A DNA stretch of 64,000 bases from UBA1479 sp963976055 (GTDB taxonomy: Bacteria; Pseudomonadota; Alphaproteobacteria; Rhodospirillales; Casp-alpha2). The translations under genes were made by a program, and so were the position numbers. This document shows positions 1-8,497 of this stretch, piece after piece. The stretch's first letter is position 1, and each line of letters begins with the position of its first letter. Below the pieces are notes generated by a model. It saw only the letters and a list, made by a program, of their open reading frames with translations. It had not been told where the DNA came from and did no database searches. The stretch is taken from NCBI GenBank assembly GCA_963976055.1, contig CAXBJB010000008.1, positions 1 through 64,000 of the forward strand. The letters run 5' to 3'.

Positions 1-281
1 TCCCCGCTGCGCCAGGCGCAGGTGCGCCTGTGCTCACATGGGAACGGCTCAGGGCTGTTGTTCCGGTCTCCCCCGGCCGCCACCCTGTTAACCATTGAAA
101 GCCTTGGCCGCCGGAGTCCCCCGTCGCCCGGCAGCATTTGCCGCCCCGGGCATTTTGTACCCAGAGCAGACGAGTCAAAATCGTTTAAAAACAACGGCTT
201 GATTCTGGCCCGAGTCTTGCGACACCCGTTCCATAAAATTAACGCCCGAAAACAGGGCGCGAAGAGAACGGGAAAAAATCG
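1..281. other. Non-coding left edge, upstream region of first gene
   Basis: No convincing gene is seen. The only forward frame here (22-285) has no recognisable protein character and merges into the next gene. Bases 176-245 are much more AT-rich than their surroundings and include an ATAAAATTAA stretch near 233-242, which could hold the promoter of the gene at 282, but no well-spaced -35/-10 pair can be named. The 3' end of a gene lying left of the window cannot be excluded. Confidence 0.4.
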
Positions 282-1550
282 ATGACACTGCCCTCCGAAG
301 GGATCAATCCCTGGCGCGTGGCCCCCGCCCCTGGCGGGACCGGCGCCCTTCCAGCCAAACACACCCCCGCCAACCTGCCGGACCTCAAGCTCCGCAAGGG
401 CGATGCCCTCGACGCAAGCGGGAAGACCGCCGACGGCGGCAAGGAATTCAAGGCGTTCGGCGACGACGGGCTCACCTTCTGGGACCTGGTCGACGTGGTC
501 AATCCGCTGCAGCACATCCCCGTGGTCTCGACCCTCTACCGCGACCTGACCGACGACACCCTGGACCCGGCCCCGCGCGTCATGGGCGGCACCCTGTTCA
601 TGGGCCCGATCGGCCTGGTCGCCTCGGTCGCCAACGTGATGGTCGAGCACAACACGGGCAAGGACATGGGCGGCCACGTGCTGGCCTATTTCCGCGACGA
701 CGCGCAGCCGCTGTCGACCGCGACCGCCGCGGCCCCCCCCGCCGCCGCGGGCACGGACGGCACCGACCCGGTCACCCAATGGGCGGCCGAGCAAACGGCG
801 TTCTACCAAAGCGGCGCGGACGCCGCCGATCCGGTCAGCCGCTGGGCCCAGAACCAACAGGCCTTCTACCAGGGACGGGACGGCAAGGGCGCCGCGACGG
901 CGACCGCCGCCGATCCGGTCGGCCAATGGGCATCCGAACAGCATGCCTTCTACCGGAACGCCGCGCCGGGCGGCGGCCCCCAGATGGCCGCGATGGCCCC
1001 GGAGGCCGCACCCGTGGCCGCCGGCACGGACGGCGTCGATGTCACCGCCTGGGCGGCCCGGCAGGTCGCCTATTATCAGGGCAGCGACGCCCAGCCCATG
1101 GCCGCGGCCGATCCCGTCGCCGCCTGGGCCCAGCGGCAAACCGCCTATTACCGCGCCGGTGCCGAAACGGGCCCCGCCCGTCCGGCCGCGCCACGGGCGC
1201 AGGCCGTCCAGACCGCGCAGGCGGCCCCTACCGAGACCCATCACACCGGGATCGATCCTGCGGGCATCAACGGCGATGTCTCGACCTGGGCCCGCGACCA
1301 GCTGGCCTGGGTCATGGGCGACCGCGCCAAGGAGGTCGCCGCCCTGCCCGAGGCCGCACCGCGAGACCGCGCGGCCCCGCGCCGCGAGGATAACGGCCGC
1401 GACGACCGGGATCCGTCCGGCGCCATCGCCGAAGGCGGCGGCTGGTTCCGCGACAACATGGTCGACGGCTGGACCCGCTATCAGGCCGCCCAGCGCCTGG
1501 CCGAGCCCGGCTTTCGCCCGGACCTGACCGTGGCGGCGGGCGGGCGCTGA
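282..1550 (+). CDS. Hypothetical protein with six DPVxxWAxxQxAxY repeats
   Basis: A 422-residue protein of unknown function. Residues 55-140 form a conserved-looking block containing NPLQHIPVVSTLYRDLT (74-90), followed by a Gly/Ala-rich hydrophobic stretch (101-121) that resembles a glycine-zipper membrane-associating segment. From 162 on come six spaced copies of a 15-residue motif D-P/V-V-x-x-W-A-x-x-Q-x-A-F/Y-Y-Q/R, starting near 162, 183, 211, 252, 277 and 331. They are joined by Ala/Pro/Gly-rich linkers of variable length, and the last copy is degenerate. The C-terminus (391-401) has another W-x-x-Y-Q. No signal peptide is evident. I recall the N-terminal block from other alphaproteobacterial hypotheticals; the repeat part I do not recognise. 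The ATG at 282 follows only a weak purine stretch. Confidence 0.8.
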   Translation: MTLPSEGINPWRVAPAPGGTGALPAKHTPANLPDLKLRKGDALDASGKTADGGKEFKAFGDDGLTFWDLVDVVNPLQHIPVVSTLYRDLTDDTLDPAPRVMGGTLFMGPIGLVASVANVMVEHNTGKDMGGHVLAYFRDDAQPLSTATAAAPPAAAGTDGTDPVTQWAAEQTAFYQSGADAADPVSRWAQNQQAFYQGRDGKGAATATAADPVGQWASEQHAFYRNAAPGGGPQMAAMAPEAAPVAAGTDGVDVTAWAARQVAYYQGSDAQPMAAADPVAAWAQRQTAYYRAGAETGPARPAAPRAQAVQTAQAAPTETHHTGIDPAGINGDVSTWARDQLAWVMGDRAKEVAALPEAAPRDRAAPRREDNGRDDRDPSGAIAEGGGWFRDNMVDGWTRYQAAQRLAEPGFRPDLTVAAGGR

Positions 1551-1603
1551 CCCCCCATCCGCCCGGCATGATCTAGCGCCGCGAAAGGGTTAGGCTGGCG
1601 GTC

Positions 1604-2116
1604 ATGGAGATTCTGGTTGAGCCGACGGACGATCTTGCCCGCGGGCGCCTGAGCTGGGAGCGGACGCGTGTCCCCTGCGCGCTCGGCCGCGCGGGCATCG
1701 CCCTCGTCAAAAGGGAAGGCGACGGCGCCACGCCCATGGGCCGGTTCACCCTGCGCCGCCTGTTCTACCGCGCCGACCGGCGGACCCGGCCGGAAACAAG
1801 CTTGCCGGCAACCCCCATCACCCCCAATCTGGGCTGGTGCGACGACCCTTTGAGCCCCGCCTACAACCGGCTGGTCCGCCTGCCCTGCCCGTGGCGCCAC
1901 GAGGAACTGGCCCGCGCGGACGGCGTCTATGATCTGATCGTGGTTCTGGGCCATAACGACGCGCCGCCGCAACCGGGCGCCGGCAGCGCCATTTTTCTGC
2001 ACCTGGCGACATCCGACTTCGCCCCGACCGAGGGCTGCGTCGCCCTGGCCGATGCGGATCTGGTCGATCTGCTGCGGGCCGCCTCGCCCGGCGACGTGAT
2101 GACCGTCAGGGGCTGA
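1604..2116 (+). CDS. L,D-transpeptidase (YkuD) family protein
   Basis: A 170-residue YkuD-fold protein. Known members with this catalytic domain make 3-3 cross-links in peptidoglycan or attach lipoproteins to it, using a cysteine nucleophile. Visible family signatures are KREGDGATPMGRF (37-48), GHND (116-119), His133 and the active-site segment TEGCVAL (142-148) with Cys145. No signal peptide or transmembrane helix is seen, so export is not evident from the sequence and the protein may be a short subfamily member. It lies 53 bases after the repeat protein and faces the end of yggS. The ATG at 1604 is the first start in the frame. Confidence 0.88.
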   Translation: MEILVEPTDDLARGRLSWERTRVPCALGRAGIALVKREGDGATPMGRFTLRRLFYRADRRTRPETSLPATPITPNLGWCDDPLSPAYNRLVRLPCPWRHEELARADGVYDLIVVLGHNDAPPQPGAGSAIFLHLATSDFAPTEGCVALADADLVDLLRAASPGDVMTVRG

Positions 2117-2140
2117 GCCCCTATCTTTTAAGCGGGCCCT

Positions 2141-2845
2141 TCAGGCGGGTTTCGGGCGGGTCCCGAAAATGGCCGAGCCGACCCGCACGTGGGTCGCGCC
2201 GAACGCGACGGCGATCTCGTAATCGGCGCTCATCCCCATGCTCAACTGGGCGAGGCCGTTGCGCCGGGCGATGTCCGCCAGCAACTGGAAATGCAGGGAC
2301 GGCTCCTCGTCCACGGGCGGGATGCACATCAGGCCGGTGACCGGCAGGGCGAAATCGTCGCGGCACTGGGCGATGAGGGCGTCGGCGTCTTGCGGCAGCA
2401 CGCCGGCCTTCTGATCCTCGGCCCCCGTGTTGACCTGGATGAAGCAGTCCGGGCGTTTCCCCGTTTCGGCCATGACGCCCGCCAGCGCGCGGGCCAGCTT
2501 GGGCCGGTCGACGGTTTCAATGACGTCGAAGACCTCGACGGCCTTGCGCACCTTGTTCGACTGTAGCGGGCCGATCAGGTGCAGGCGGATATCGGGGAAG
2601 CGGTCGCGCAAGGCGGGCCATTTCTCTTCCGCCTCCTGCACCCGGTTTTCCCCGAAGGCGCGCTGCCCGGCGGCCAGCGCCGGCAGCATGCGGTCGGCGG
2701 GAAAGGTCTTGCCGACGGCGACCAGGGTGACGGCGGCGGGATCGCGGCCGGCGGCCCGGGCGGCCTCGGCAACCTTGGCCTGGACCTCGGCAAGGTTTGC
2801 GGCAATATCGGGGTCCGCGCTATGAGGGGCGGTGTCGGATGGCAT
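2141..2845 (-). CDS. yggS: YggS family pyridoxal-phosphate homeostasis protein
   Basis: A 234-residue PLP-binding protein of the YggS/PROSC family, which keeps free pyridoxal phosphate in balance and has no known enzymatic reaction. The PLP-binding lysine is in VAVGKTFP (Lys46 from the chosen start). Other family landmarks are FGENRVQEAEEKW (64-76), HLIGPLQSNK (89-98), a mid-protein FIQVNTG, and the C-terminal phosphate-binding SMGMSADYEIAV and VRVGSAIFG. The frame stays open upstream to 3013, but that extension is unlike the family; ATG codons at 2848 and 2845 are the plausible starts. It is transcribed away from the ThiE-like gene, leaving about 20 bases between the two starts. Confidence 0.95.
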   Translation of the reverse strand: MPSDTAPHSADPDIAANLAEVQAKVAEAARAAGRDPAAVTLVAVGKTFPADRMLPALAAGQRAFGENRVQEAEEKWPALRDRFPDIRLHLIGPLQSNKVRKAVEVFDVIETVDRPKLARALAGVMAETGKRPDCFIQVNTGAEDQKAGVLPQDADALIAQCRDDFALPVTGLMCIPPVDEEPSLHFQLLADIARRNGLAQLSMGMSADYEIAVAFGATHVRVGSAIFGTRPKPA

Positions 2846-2867
2846 CATGGGTGGATCGGGGCCAGGA

Positions 2868-3560
2868 ATGAGGAAGCGAGGGGGGGCAACCCTAGCATGG
2901 GGCGGGCGCGGGAAAAAGCCGCGCCGGCACGGCCTGCCGCTGTTTGCCTTCATGACCGATGCCGGCCGCACGCCCGATCCGGCCAAGGCCCTGGGCCTGC
3001 TGTCCCCCGGCACGATGGTGATCTTTCGCCATTACGACGCCCCCGACCGCGCGGCCCTGGGCCGCCGCCTGGCAATCCTGGCCCGCCGGCTTGGATTGAT
3101 CTTCGTCGTGGCCGGGGACCGGCGGCTGGCCCATCGCCTGCGCGCCGACGGCCTGCACCTGCCGGACGGCATGGTGCGGCGGCGCCGCCGGTTCGCGCCG
3201 CAGGGCGATCCCTGGCCCGTTTCCGCCGCCGCCCACGACGGGCCGGGCCTGAGGCGGGCGGCGCGGGCCGGCGCCGACCTGATTCTGCTGTCGCCCGTGT
3301 TTCCCACGGCCAGCCACCCCGGACGCCCGGCCCTGGGCGTGCGGCGATTGGCCGCATTGTGCCGCGGCACCGCCGTACCGGTGCTGGCGCTTGGCGGGGT
3401 TACACCGACGACACTTCGCCGGGTGCGGGCCGCGGGGGCCGCGGGGGTTGCGGGAATCGGCGCCCTGCCCCATCTTTGCCGCGATCCCTTCGGCCTGCGG
3501 GCGGCACGCCCGCGCAAGGCGCGGTCACGGCGCTTGGCGCATGGCCGCGATATGGTTTAA
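2868..3560 (+). CDS. ThiE-like thiamine phosphate synthase family protein
   Basis: A TIM-barrel protein of the ThiE/TenI superfamily, about 230 residues. ThiE couples HMP-diphosphate to the thiazole phosphate. Recognisable parts are SPVFPTASHPG (142-152) and the phosphate-binding VLALGGVTP (172-180). The usual N-terminal LQLREK substrate motif is replaced by VIFRHYDAP (51-59), so the true activity is uncertain; the protein may be a TenI-like or diverged paralogue. No other thi genes lie nearby. Possible starts are ATG at 2868, TTG-type positions upstream, or ATG at 2952; 2868 keeps the segment before MTDAGRTPDP that similar proteins have. The C-terminus is Arg-rich. Confidence 0.8.
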   Translation: MRKRGGATLAWGGRGKKPRRHGLPLFAFMTDAGRTPDPAKALGLLSPGTMVIFRHYDAPDRAALGRRLAILARRLGLIFVVAGDRRLAHRLRADGLHLPDGMVRRRRRFAPQGDPWPVSAAAHDGPGLRRAARAGADLILLSPVFPTASHPGRPALGVRRLAALCRGTAVPVLALGGVTPTTLRRVRAAGAAGVAGIGALPHLCRDPFGLRAARPRKARSRRLAHGRDMV

Positions 3561-3608
3561 GAAGGGGCGTCATTCACCGGCGACGGCATAAAAGAGGACG
3601 TGACAGCA

Positions 3609-4148
3609 ATGATTCTTGGCAAGGGAAGGCGCATCCTGGCGCTGATCGGCGCGGCGGCCCTGGTCGCCGGCACGGCGGCCTGCGCCGATTTCTCGCCGGC
3701 CGATATCCAAGCGACGACGCATGACCAGACCGATGACGGGTCCAAGCGCGACACCATCTGGGGTGCCGGCGGCATCAGCCTGTGGGGCGACGGCGACAAT
3801 AACGACAGCGGCGGCGGCGCGCTCGGCGTCAACAGCTTCCTGTGGCGCGCGACCCTGGACACCATCGCCTTCATGCCCGTGTCCACGGCGGACCCGTTCG
3901 GCGGCGTGATCCTGACCGACTGGCATTCGACCGAAGAAGCCCCCAACGAGCGCTTCAAGTTGAACGTCTACATTCTGGGCCGCACGCTGCGCGCCGACGG
4001 AATCCGGGTCGCCGTGTTCAGCCAGACCAAGGACCAGGGCGGCCAGTGGCGCGACACGGCCGTGCCGGAACAGACCGGCACCAAGATTGAGGACGCGATC
4101 CTGACCCGCGCCCGCCAGCTCCGCCGCCAGACGGTCAACACCAAGTAG
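3609..4148 (+). CDS. DUF3576 family putative lipoprotein
   Basis: A 179-residue secreted protein of the DUF3576 family, common in alphaproteobacteria and typically found just before leuS, as here. The N-terminus is a lipoprotein-like signal: basic residues, a hydrophobic core (9-20), then GTAAC with Cys25 as the likely lipidated residue, although the -3 position is Thr rather than Leu. The mature part holds WGAGG and LWRATLDTIAFMP (79-90) and VSTADPFGGVILTDW (91-105). A purine-rich RBS (AAAGAGGA, about 3591-3598) suits the ATG at 3609 better than the GTG at 3600. Function is unknown; LptE, encoded two genes downstream, is also an envelope lipoprotein. Confidence 0.87.
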   Translation: MILGKGRRILALIGAAALVAGTAACADFSPADIQATTHDQTDDGSKRDTIWGAGGISLWGDGDNNDSGGGALGVNSFLWRATLDTIAFMPVSTADPFGGVILTDWHSTEEAPNERFKLNVYILGRTLRADGIRVAVFSQTKDQGGQWRDTAVPEQTGTKIEDAILTRARQLRRQTVNTK

Positions 4149-4232
4149 ACGGCGGCTTTACCTTTCCACCTCCTCTCGCCCGGACGACCATGGCCGGCGA
4201 CATCTTCCCGCCCAAACCTTCTGGGGACTTGA

Positions 4233-6797
4233 ATGGCGCGCTACAACGTCAAGGAAAACGAACAGAAATGGCAGGCCGCCTGGGACGACAAGGGTTGTTT
4301 CCAGGTCCGTGAGGACAGCAGCCGGCCCAAGTACTACGTGCTTGAGATGTTTCCCTATCCGTCGGGGCGCATCCACATGGGTCATGTCCGCAACTACACC
4401 CTGGGCGACGTCGTCGCGCGCTATAAAAAAGCCCGCGGCTTCAACGTGCTGCACCCCATGGGCTGGGACGCCTTCGGCCTGCCGGCGGAAAACGCCGCCA
4501 TGGAAAACAAGGTGCCGCCGGCCCAGTGGACGCGGGAAAACATCGCGACCATGCGCCGCCAGCTCAAGACCATGGGCCTGTCCTATGACTGGGGCCGGGA
4601 ACTGGCGACCTGCGAGCCCGGCTACTACCGCCATGAACAGAAGATGTTTCTCGACTTCCTGGCCGGCGGCTTGGTCTACCGCAAGGAATCCTGGGTCAAC
4701 TGGGATCCCGTGGAGAACACCGTGCTGGCCAACGAACAGGTCATCGACGGCCGCGGCTGGCGCTCCGGCGCCCTGGTCGAAAAACGTCAGTTGAGCCAGT
4801 GGTTCCTCAAGATCACGGACTACGCCGAGGAGCTTCTGGCGGGGCTCGAGACCCTGGACCGCTGGCCCGACCGGGTGCGCCTGATGCAGGAAAACTGGAT
4901 CGGCCGGTCCGAAGGGGCGCATGTGCGTTTCCGGTTCGACGGCCGCGACGACCGGCTCGACATCTACACCACCCGCCCCGACACCCTGTTCGGCGCGTCG
5001 TTCTGCGCCGTCGCCGCCAACCATCCCCTGGCCCAGGAGCTGGCCCAGGGCAACCCCGACCTGGCCGCCTTCATCGCCGAATGCAACCGCATGGGCACCA
5101 GCGAGGCGGCCATCGAAACGGCCGAGAAGATGGGCTTCGACACGGGCGTGAAGGTGCTGCATCCGTTCATCGAGGGCCATACCCTGCCGGTCTATGTCGC
5201 CAATTTCGTGCTCATGGACTACGGCACGGGGGCGATCTTCGGCTGCCCCGCCCATGACCAGCGCGATTTGGATTTCGCCCGCAAGTACGGCCTGCCGGTG
5301 CTGCCGGTGGTCGCCCCCAAGGGCACGGACGACACGGCCTTCACGGTCGGCGACGAAGCCTTCACGGACGACGGTCTGCTGATCAACTCCGATTTCCTCG
5401 ACGGCCTTGCCGTGCCTGAGGCCAAATCCAAGGTCATCGACCGCCTGGAAGACATGGGCATCGGCACGCGGGCCGTGAACTACCGGCTGCGCGACTGGGG
5501 CGTGTCGCGCCAGCGTTACTGGGGCTGTCCGATTCCGATCATCCATTGCGGCGACTGCGGCATCGTTCCGGTTCCGGAATGGGGCCTTCCGGTCGAGCTG
5601 CCGGCCGACGTCGACTTCACGGGAACCGGCAATCCCCTGGCCCGCCATCCAACCTGGAAGCATGTCGCCTGCCCGACCTGCGGCAAGCCGGCCGAGCGCG
5701 AGACGGACACCTTCGACACCTTCTTCGAATCGTCCTGGTATTTCGCCCGGTTCTGCAATCCGGCCTCGGACGTCCCCCTCGACCGCGCGGCCGTGGATTA
5801 CTGGCTGCCCGTGGACCAGTACATCGGCGGCATCGAGCATGCGGTGCTGCACCTGCTGTACAGCCGATTCTTCACGCGGGCCTTGAAGAAATGCGGCTAT
5901 CTGTCTGTCGAGGAACCCTTCGCCGGGCTGCTGACCCAGGGCATGGTGTGCCATCAGACCTTCAAGGACGCGGCCGGCAAATGGCTGCTGCCGTCGCAGG
6001 TGGTATGCGACGGCGACGTCGCCAAACATGCCGAGACCGGCCAGCCGGTGACCCTCGGGCGGTCCGAGAAGATGAGCAAGTCGAAGAAAAACGTGGTCGA
6101 CCCCGAAGCCATCATCGGCGCCTACGGGGCCGACACGGCGCGGCTGTTCATGCTGTCGGACAGCCCGCCCGACCGCGACCTGGAATGGACCGACGCCGGC
6201 GTCGATGGGGCCTGGCGCTACCTCAACCGGCTGTGGCGCCTGGTCACGGAAAACCCCGCCCCTCTTGCCGCCGCCGGCGACGCCCGACCCGCAACGATGG
6301 GGCCGGCCGCGGAAGAGGTTCTGAAGGCCACGCATAAGACCATCGACGGCGTGTCCGCGGACCTGGAAAAATTCCACTTCAACAAGGCGGTGGCGCGCAT
6401 CCGCGAACTGACCAACGCCGTCGAAGGCCTGAAGGACACCGCACCGGATGCGGATTGGGTGCGCCGCTTCGCGCTGGAGACCTTGAGCCTTCTCATCGCC
6501 CCCATGACGCCCCATCTGGCCGAGGCCCTGTGGCTTGAACTGGGCCACGGCGATGCGCTGGTCGCCGACACCCCCTGGCCCGAGGCCGACCCCGCCTATC
6601 TGGTCGACGACCTGGTGACCATCGCGGTCCAGGTCAACGGCAAGCTGCGCGGCACCATCGAGCTGCCCAAGGATTGCGCGAAGGATGCCGCGGAGGATGC
6701 GGCCCTGGCCCTGGATAAGGTACAATCCGTGCTGGAAGGCAAACCGCCCCGAAAGGTCATCGTCGTGCCGAACAGGATCGTCAATGTGGTCGCGTAG
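4233..6797 (+). CDS. leuS: Leucine--tRNA ligase
   Basis: Class I leucyl-tRNA synthetase, 854 residues, normal for bacteria. It charges tRNA-Leu with leucine in the cytoplasm. The HIGH-type signature is HMGH at 48-51 within PSGRIHMGHVRNYTLGD, and the KMSKS loop is at 613-617. In between lie the CP1 editing domain, with TTRPDTLFG and the DYGTGAIFGCPAHDQRD editing-pocket segment, and a Cys-rich zinc-like insert (CGDCG and CPTCG). The C-terminal anticodon-binding and tail domains are complete (ends VVPNRIVNVVA). The stop codon overlaps the start of lptE by 14 bases, so the two are probably translationally coupled. Confidence 0.98.
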   Translation: MARYNVKENEQKWQAAWDDKGCFQVREDSSRPKYYVLEMFPYPSGRIHMGHVRNYTLGDVVARYKKARGFNVLHPMGWDAFGLPAENAAMENKVPPAQWTRENIATMRRQLKTMGLSYDWGRELATCEPGYYRHEQKMFLDFLAGGLVYRKESWVNWDPVENTVLANEQVIDGRGWRSGALVEKRQLSQWFLKITDYAEELLAGLETLDRWPDRVRLMQENWIGRSEGAHVRFRFDGRDDRLDIYTTRPDTLFGASFCAVAANHPLAQELAQGNPDLAAFIAECNRMGTSEAAIETAEKMGFDTGVKVLHPFIEGHTLPVYVANFVLMDYGTGAIFGCPAHDQRDLDFARKYGLPVLPVVAPKGTDDTAFTVGDEAFTDDGLLINSDFLDGLAVPEAKSKVIDRLEDMGIGTRAVNYRLRDWGVSRQRYWGCPIPIIHCGDCGIVPVPEWGLPVELPADVDFTGTGNPLARHPTWKHVACPTCGKPAERETDTFDTFFESSWYFARFCNPASDVPLDRAAVDYWLPVDQYIGGIEHAVLHLLYSRFFTRALKKCGYLSVEEPFAGLLTQGMVCHQTFKDAAGKWLLPSQVVCDGDVAKHAETGQPVTLGRSEKMSKSKKNVVDPEAIIGAYGADTARLFMLSDSPPDRDLEWTDAGVDGAWRYLNRLWRLVTENPAPLAAAGDARPATMGPAAEEVLKATHKTIDGVSADLEKFHFNKAVARIRELTNAVEGLKDTAPDADWVRRFALETLSLLIAPMTPHLAEALWLELGHGDALVADTPWPEADPAYLVDDLVTIAVQVNGKLRGTIELPKDCAKDAAEDAALALDKVQSVLEGKPPRKVIVVPNRIVNVVA

Positions 6798-7335
6798 GAA
6801 AATCCTTGCCGGGATCGCCGGCGGGTTGGCGGTTGGCGGGCTCGGCGGCTGCGGTTTCCGCCCGCTCTACGGCCGGTCGGGGGTCGGCACCGACCTAAGC
6901 GACACCTTGTCACGGGTCGAGATCGGCCCGGTCCGCAACACCACCACGGAAGGACGCGATGTTGCCCGCGTCGGTCAGCAACTGCACAATGCGCTGCTGG
7001 ACGGACTGTCCCCCCGGGGGCCGAGCGGCGAACAGGTCTATCGTCTGGACGTTACGTTGAATGAAAGTATTTCCTCGCTGGCCGTGCAGAAAAGCGCCGA
7101 CGCCACCCGCGCCGATTTGTCCCTGACCAGTTCGTTCAGCTTGCTGGATTTGCGCACCGGGCAGCATCTTTACTCGGGCAACAGCCGGGCCATTTCCAGC
7201 TTCAACATCCTCAATTCGGAATTCGCCACGCTGATGGCCGAAAAGGGCGCCCGCGACCGGGCCGTCCGCCAATTGGGGGACGACATCCGGCTCAAGGTCG
7301 CGATTTTCCTGAAAACCAACGCTGACAAGCCATGA
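6784..7335 (+). CDS. lptE: LPS-assembly lipoprotein LptE
   Basis: A 183-residue outer-membrane lipoprotein. LptE plugs the LptD barrel and helps insert lipopolysaccharide at the cell surface. The N-terminus carries basic residues, a Gly/Ala hydrophobic core and the lipobox LGGC (Cys23), immediately followed by GFRPLYG, the family hallmark. The remainder is a compact alpha/beta domain, as expected. The start ATG at 6784 lies inside the end of leuS (14-base overlap). Further upstream in-frame starts would remove the signal peptide from the N-terminus. The order leuS-lptE-holA is conserved in alphaproteobacteria. Confidence 0.93.
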   Translation: MWSRRKILAGIAGGLAVGGLGGCGFRPLYGRSGVGTDLSDTLSRVEIGPVRNTTTEGRDVARVGQQLHNALLDGLSPRGPSGEQVYRLDVTLNESISSLAVQKSADATRADLSLTSSFSLLDLRTGQHLYSGNSRAISSFNILNSEFATLMAEKGARDRAVRQLGDDIRLKVAIFLKTNADKP

Positions 7336-7375
7336 GCCCGGCGCCGACACGACCCCGGACATCCAAGGTCTCGTC

Positions 7376-8389
7376 ATGAAACTCTCCGGCCGCCAGATCG
7401 ACAGCTTCCTCGACGATCCCGGGAGCGCGGTCGCGGCTGTGCTGATCTATGGTCCCGACCAAGGCTTGGTGCGGGAACGCGCCGACCGCGTCATGCGCGC
7501 CGTCGCCGGATCGACCGACGACCCCTTCCGCACCGCTTCCGTCACCGAACAGGACGTGGCCGACGACAGCGAGCGCCTGGCCGCCGAACGGTCCGCCATG
7601 GCCTTCGGCGGCGGCCGGCGCGCGGTCCGCGCCGACGGCGGCGACCGACTGGCACCGGCGGTCGAGCGCGCTCTCGCCGCCGAAGGCGACGGGCTGGTCA
7701 TCATCGTCGCCGGCGACCTCACCCCTCGGGCGAAATTGCGCAAAATTTGCGAGACCGCGCCCAATGCCGCCGCCATTCCCTGTTACGCCGACGACGCCCG
7801 CGCCATGGAACAGGTCATCCGCGACACCCTGTCTGCCGCCGGACTGACCATCGGGCGGGAAGCCCAGGCCCATCTCGCCGCCAATCTGGGCAACGACCGG
7901 CTGATTTCCCGGCGCGAGTTGGAAAAGCTGGTGCTCTACATGCAAGGGGCCGGGCCCGAAGTGACCTTGGCCGACGCCCAGGCTTGCGTCGGCGACAACG
8001 CCGGACGCGGCACCGAAGCCGTGACCCAGGCCTTGGCCGGCGGTGACGTCCCGGGCCTGCTCAGCGCCTATGCCAGCGCCCGCGACCTGGGCGAAACCAC
8101 CGTCGGCATGCTGCGCGCGGCCCAGCGAATGTTCCAGCGCCTGCATCTGGCGGCCGGCGACGTGGCCCGCGGCACACGCCCCGAGCAGGCCGTCGACAAT
8201 CTGCGCCCGCCCGTGTTCTTCAAGGAAAAGCCATTGTTTATCAATGCATTGAGGTCATGGACGCCGGGCCGTCTGGGAACCGCCCTGGACGTCTTGACCG
8301 AGGCCGAGCGGGCCTGCAAAAGCGGCCTGGGGCCCGACGAGGTCATCTGCGAGCGGGCCTTCATCCGCTTGGCCCGCCTCGCGGGCTAG
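7376..8389 (+). CDS. holA: DNA polymerase III subunit delta
   Basis: A 337-residue HolA. Delta is the clamp-loader subunit that opens the beta sliding clamp during replication. Family features are the LIYGPDQGLVRERAD segment (24-38) in the position of the degenerate nucleotide-binding core, conserved SRRELEKLVLY in domain II, and a helical C-terminal domain. Length fits the family. It follows lptE by 40 bases in the same orientation and converges on parB across a short hairpin-bearing gap. Confidence 0.94.
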   Translation: MKLSGRQIDSFLDDPGSAVAAVLIYGPDQGLVRERADRVMRAVAGSTDDPFRTASVTEQDVADDSERLAAERSAMAFGGGRRAVRADGGDRLAPAVERALAAEGDGLVIIVAGDLTPRAKLRKICETAPNAAAIPCYADDARAMEQVIRDTLSAAGLTIGREAQAHLAANLGNDRLISRRELEKLVLYMQGAGPEVTLADAQACVGDNAGRGTEAVTQALAGGDVPGLLSAYASARDLGETTVGMLRAAQRMFQRLHLAAGDVARGTRPEQAVDNLRPPVFFKEKPLFINALRSWTPGRLGTALDVLTEAERACKSGLGPDEVICERAFIRLARLAG

Positions 8390-8410
8390 AGCCTATCCAT
8401 GGCAGGCGAC

Positions 8411-8436
8411 TCGCCGGAATCGTTCTTTCCCGGCGA
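8411..8436. terminator. Hairpin between convergent holA and parB
   Basis: TCGCCGG (8411-8417) pairs with CCGGCGA (8430-8436) around a 12-base loop. The site lies just after holA and before the convergent parB stop codon, so it could reduce read-through in either direction. Neither flank has the T-run of a strong intrinsic terminator, so this is weak support. Confidence 0.3.
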
Positions 8437-8497
8437 CTAGGGTTATCCGGCTGATCCAAGAAAACCCGGCCGATCACGCGCCCCGGCTTGACCGCCG

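Noticed and set aside
22..285. 87-codon frame at the left edge
   Set aside because: No motif or RBS, ends just inside the start of the next gene; composition fits non-coding sequence.
4158..6725. 855-codon open frame antisense to leuS
   Set aside because: It lies entirely against leuS, has no family motifs and is Gly/Gln/His-rich in the way expected for the complement of a GC-rich gene.
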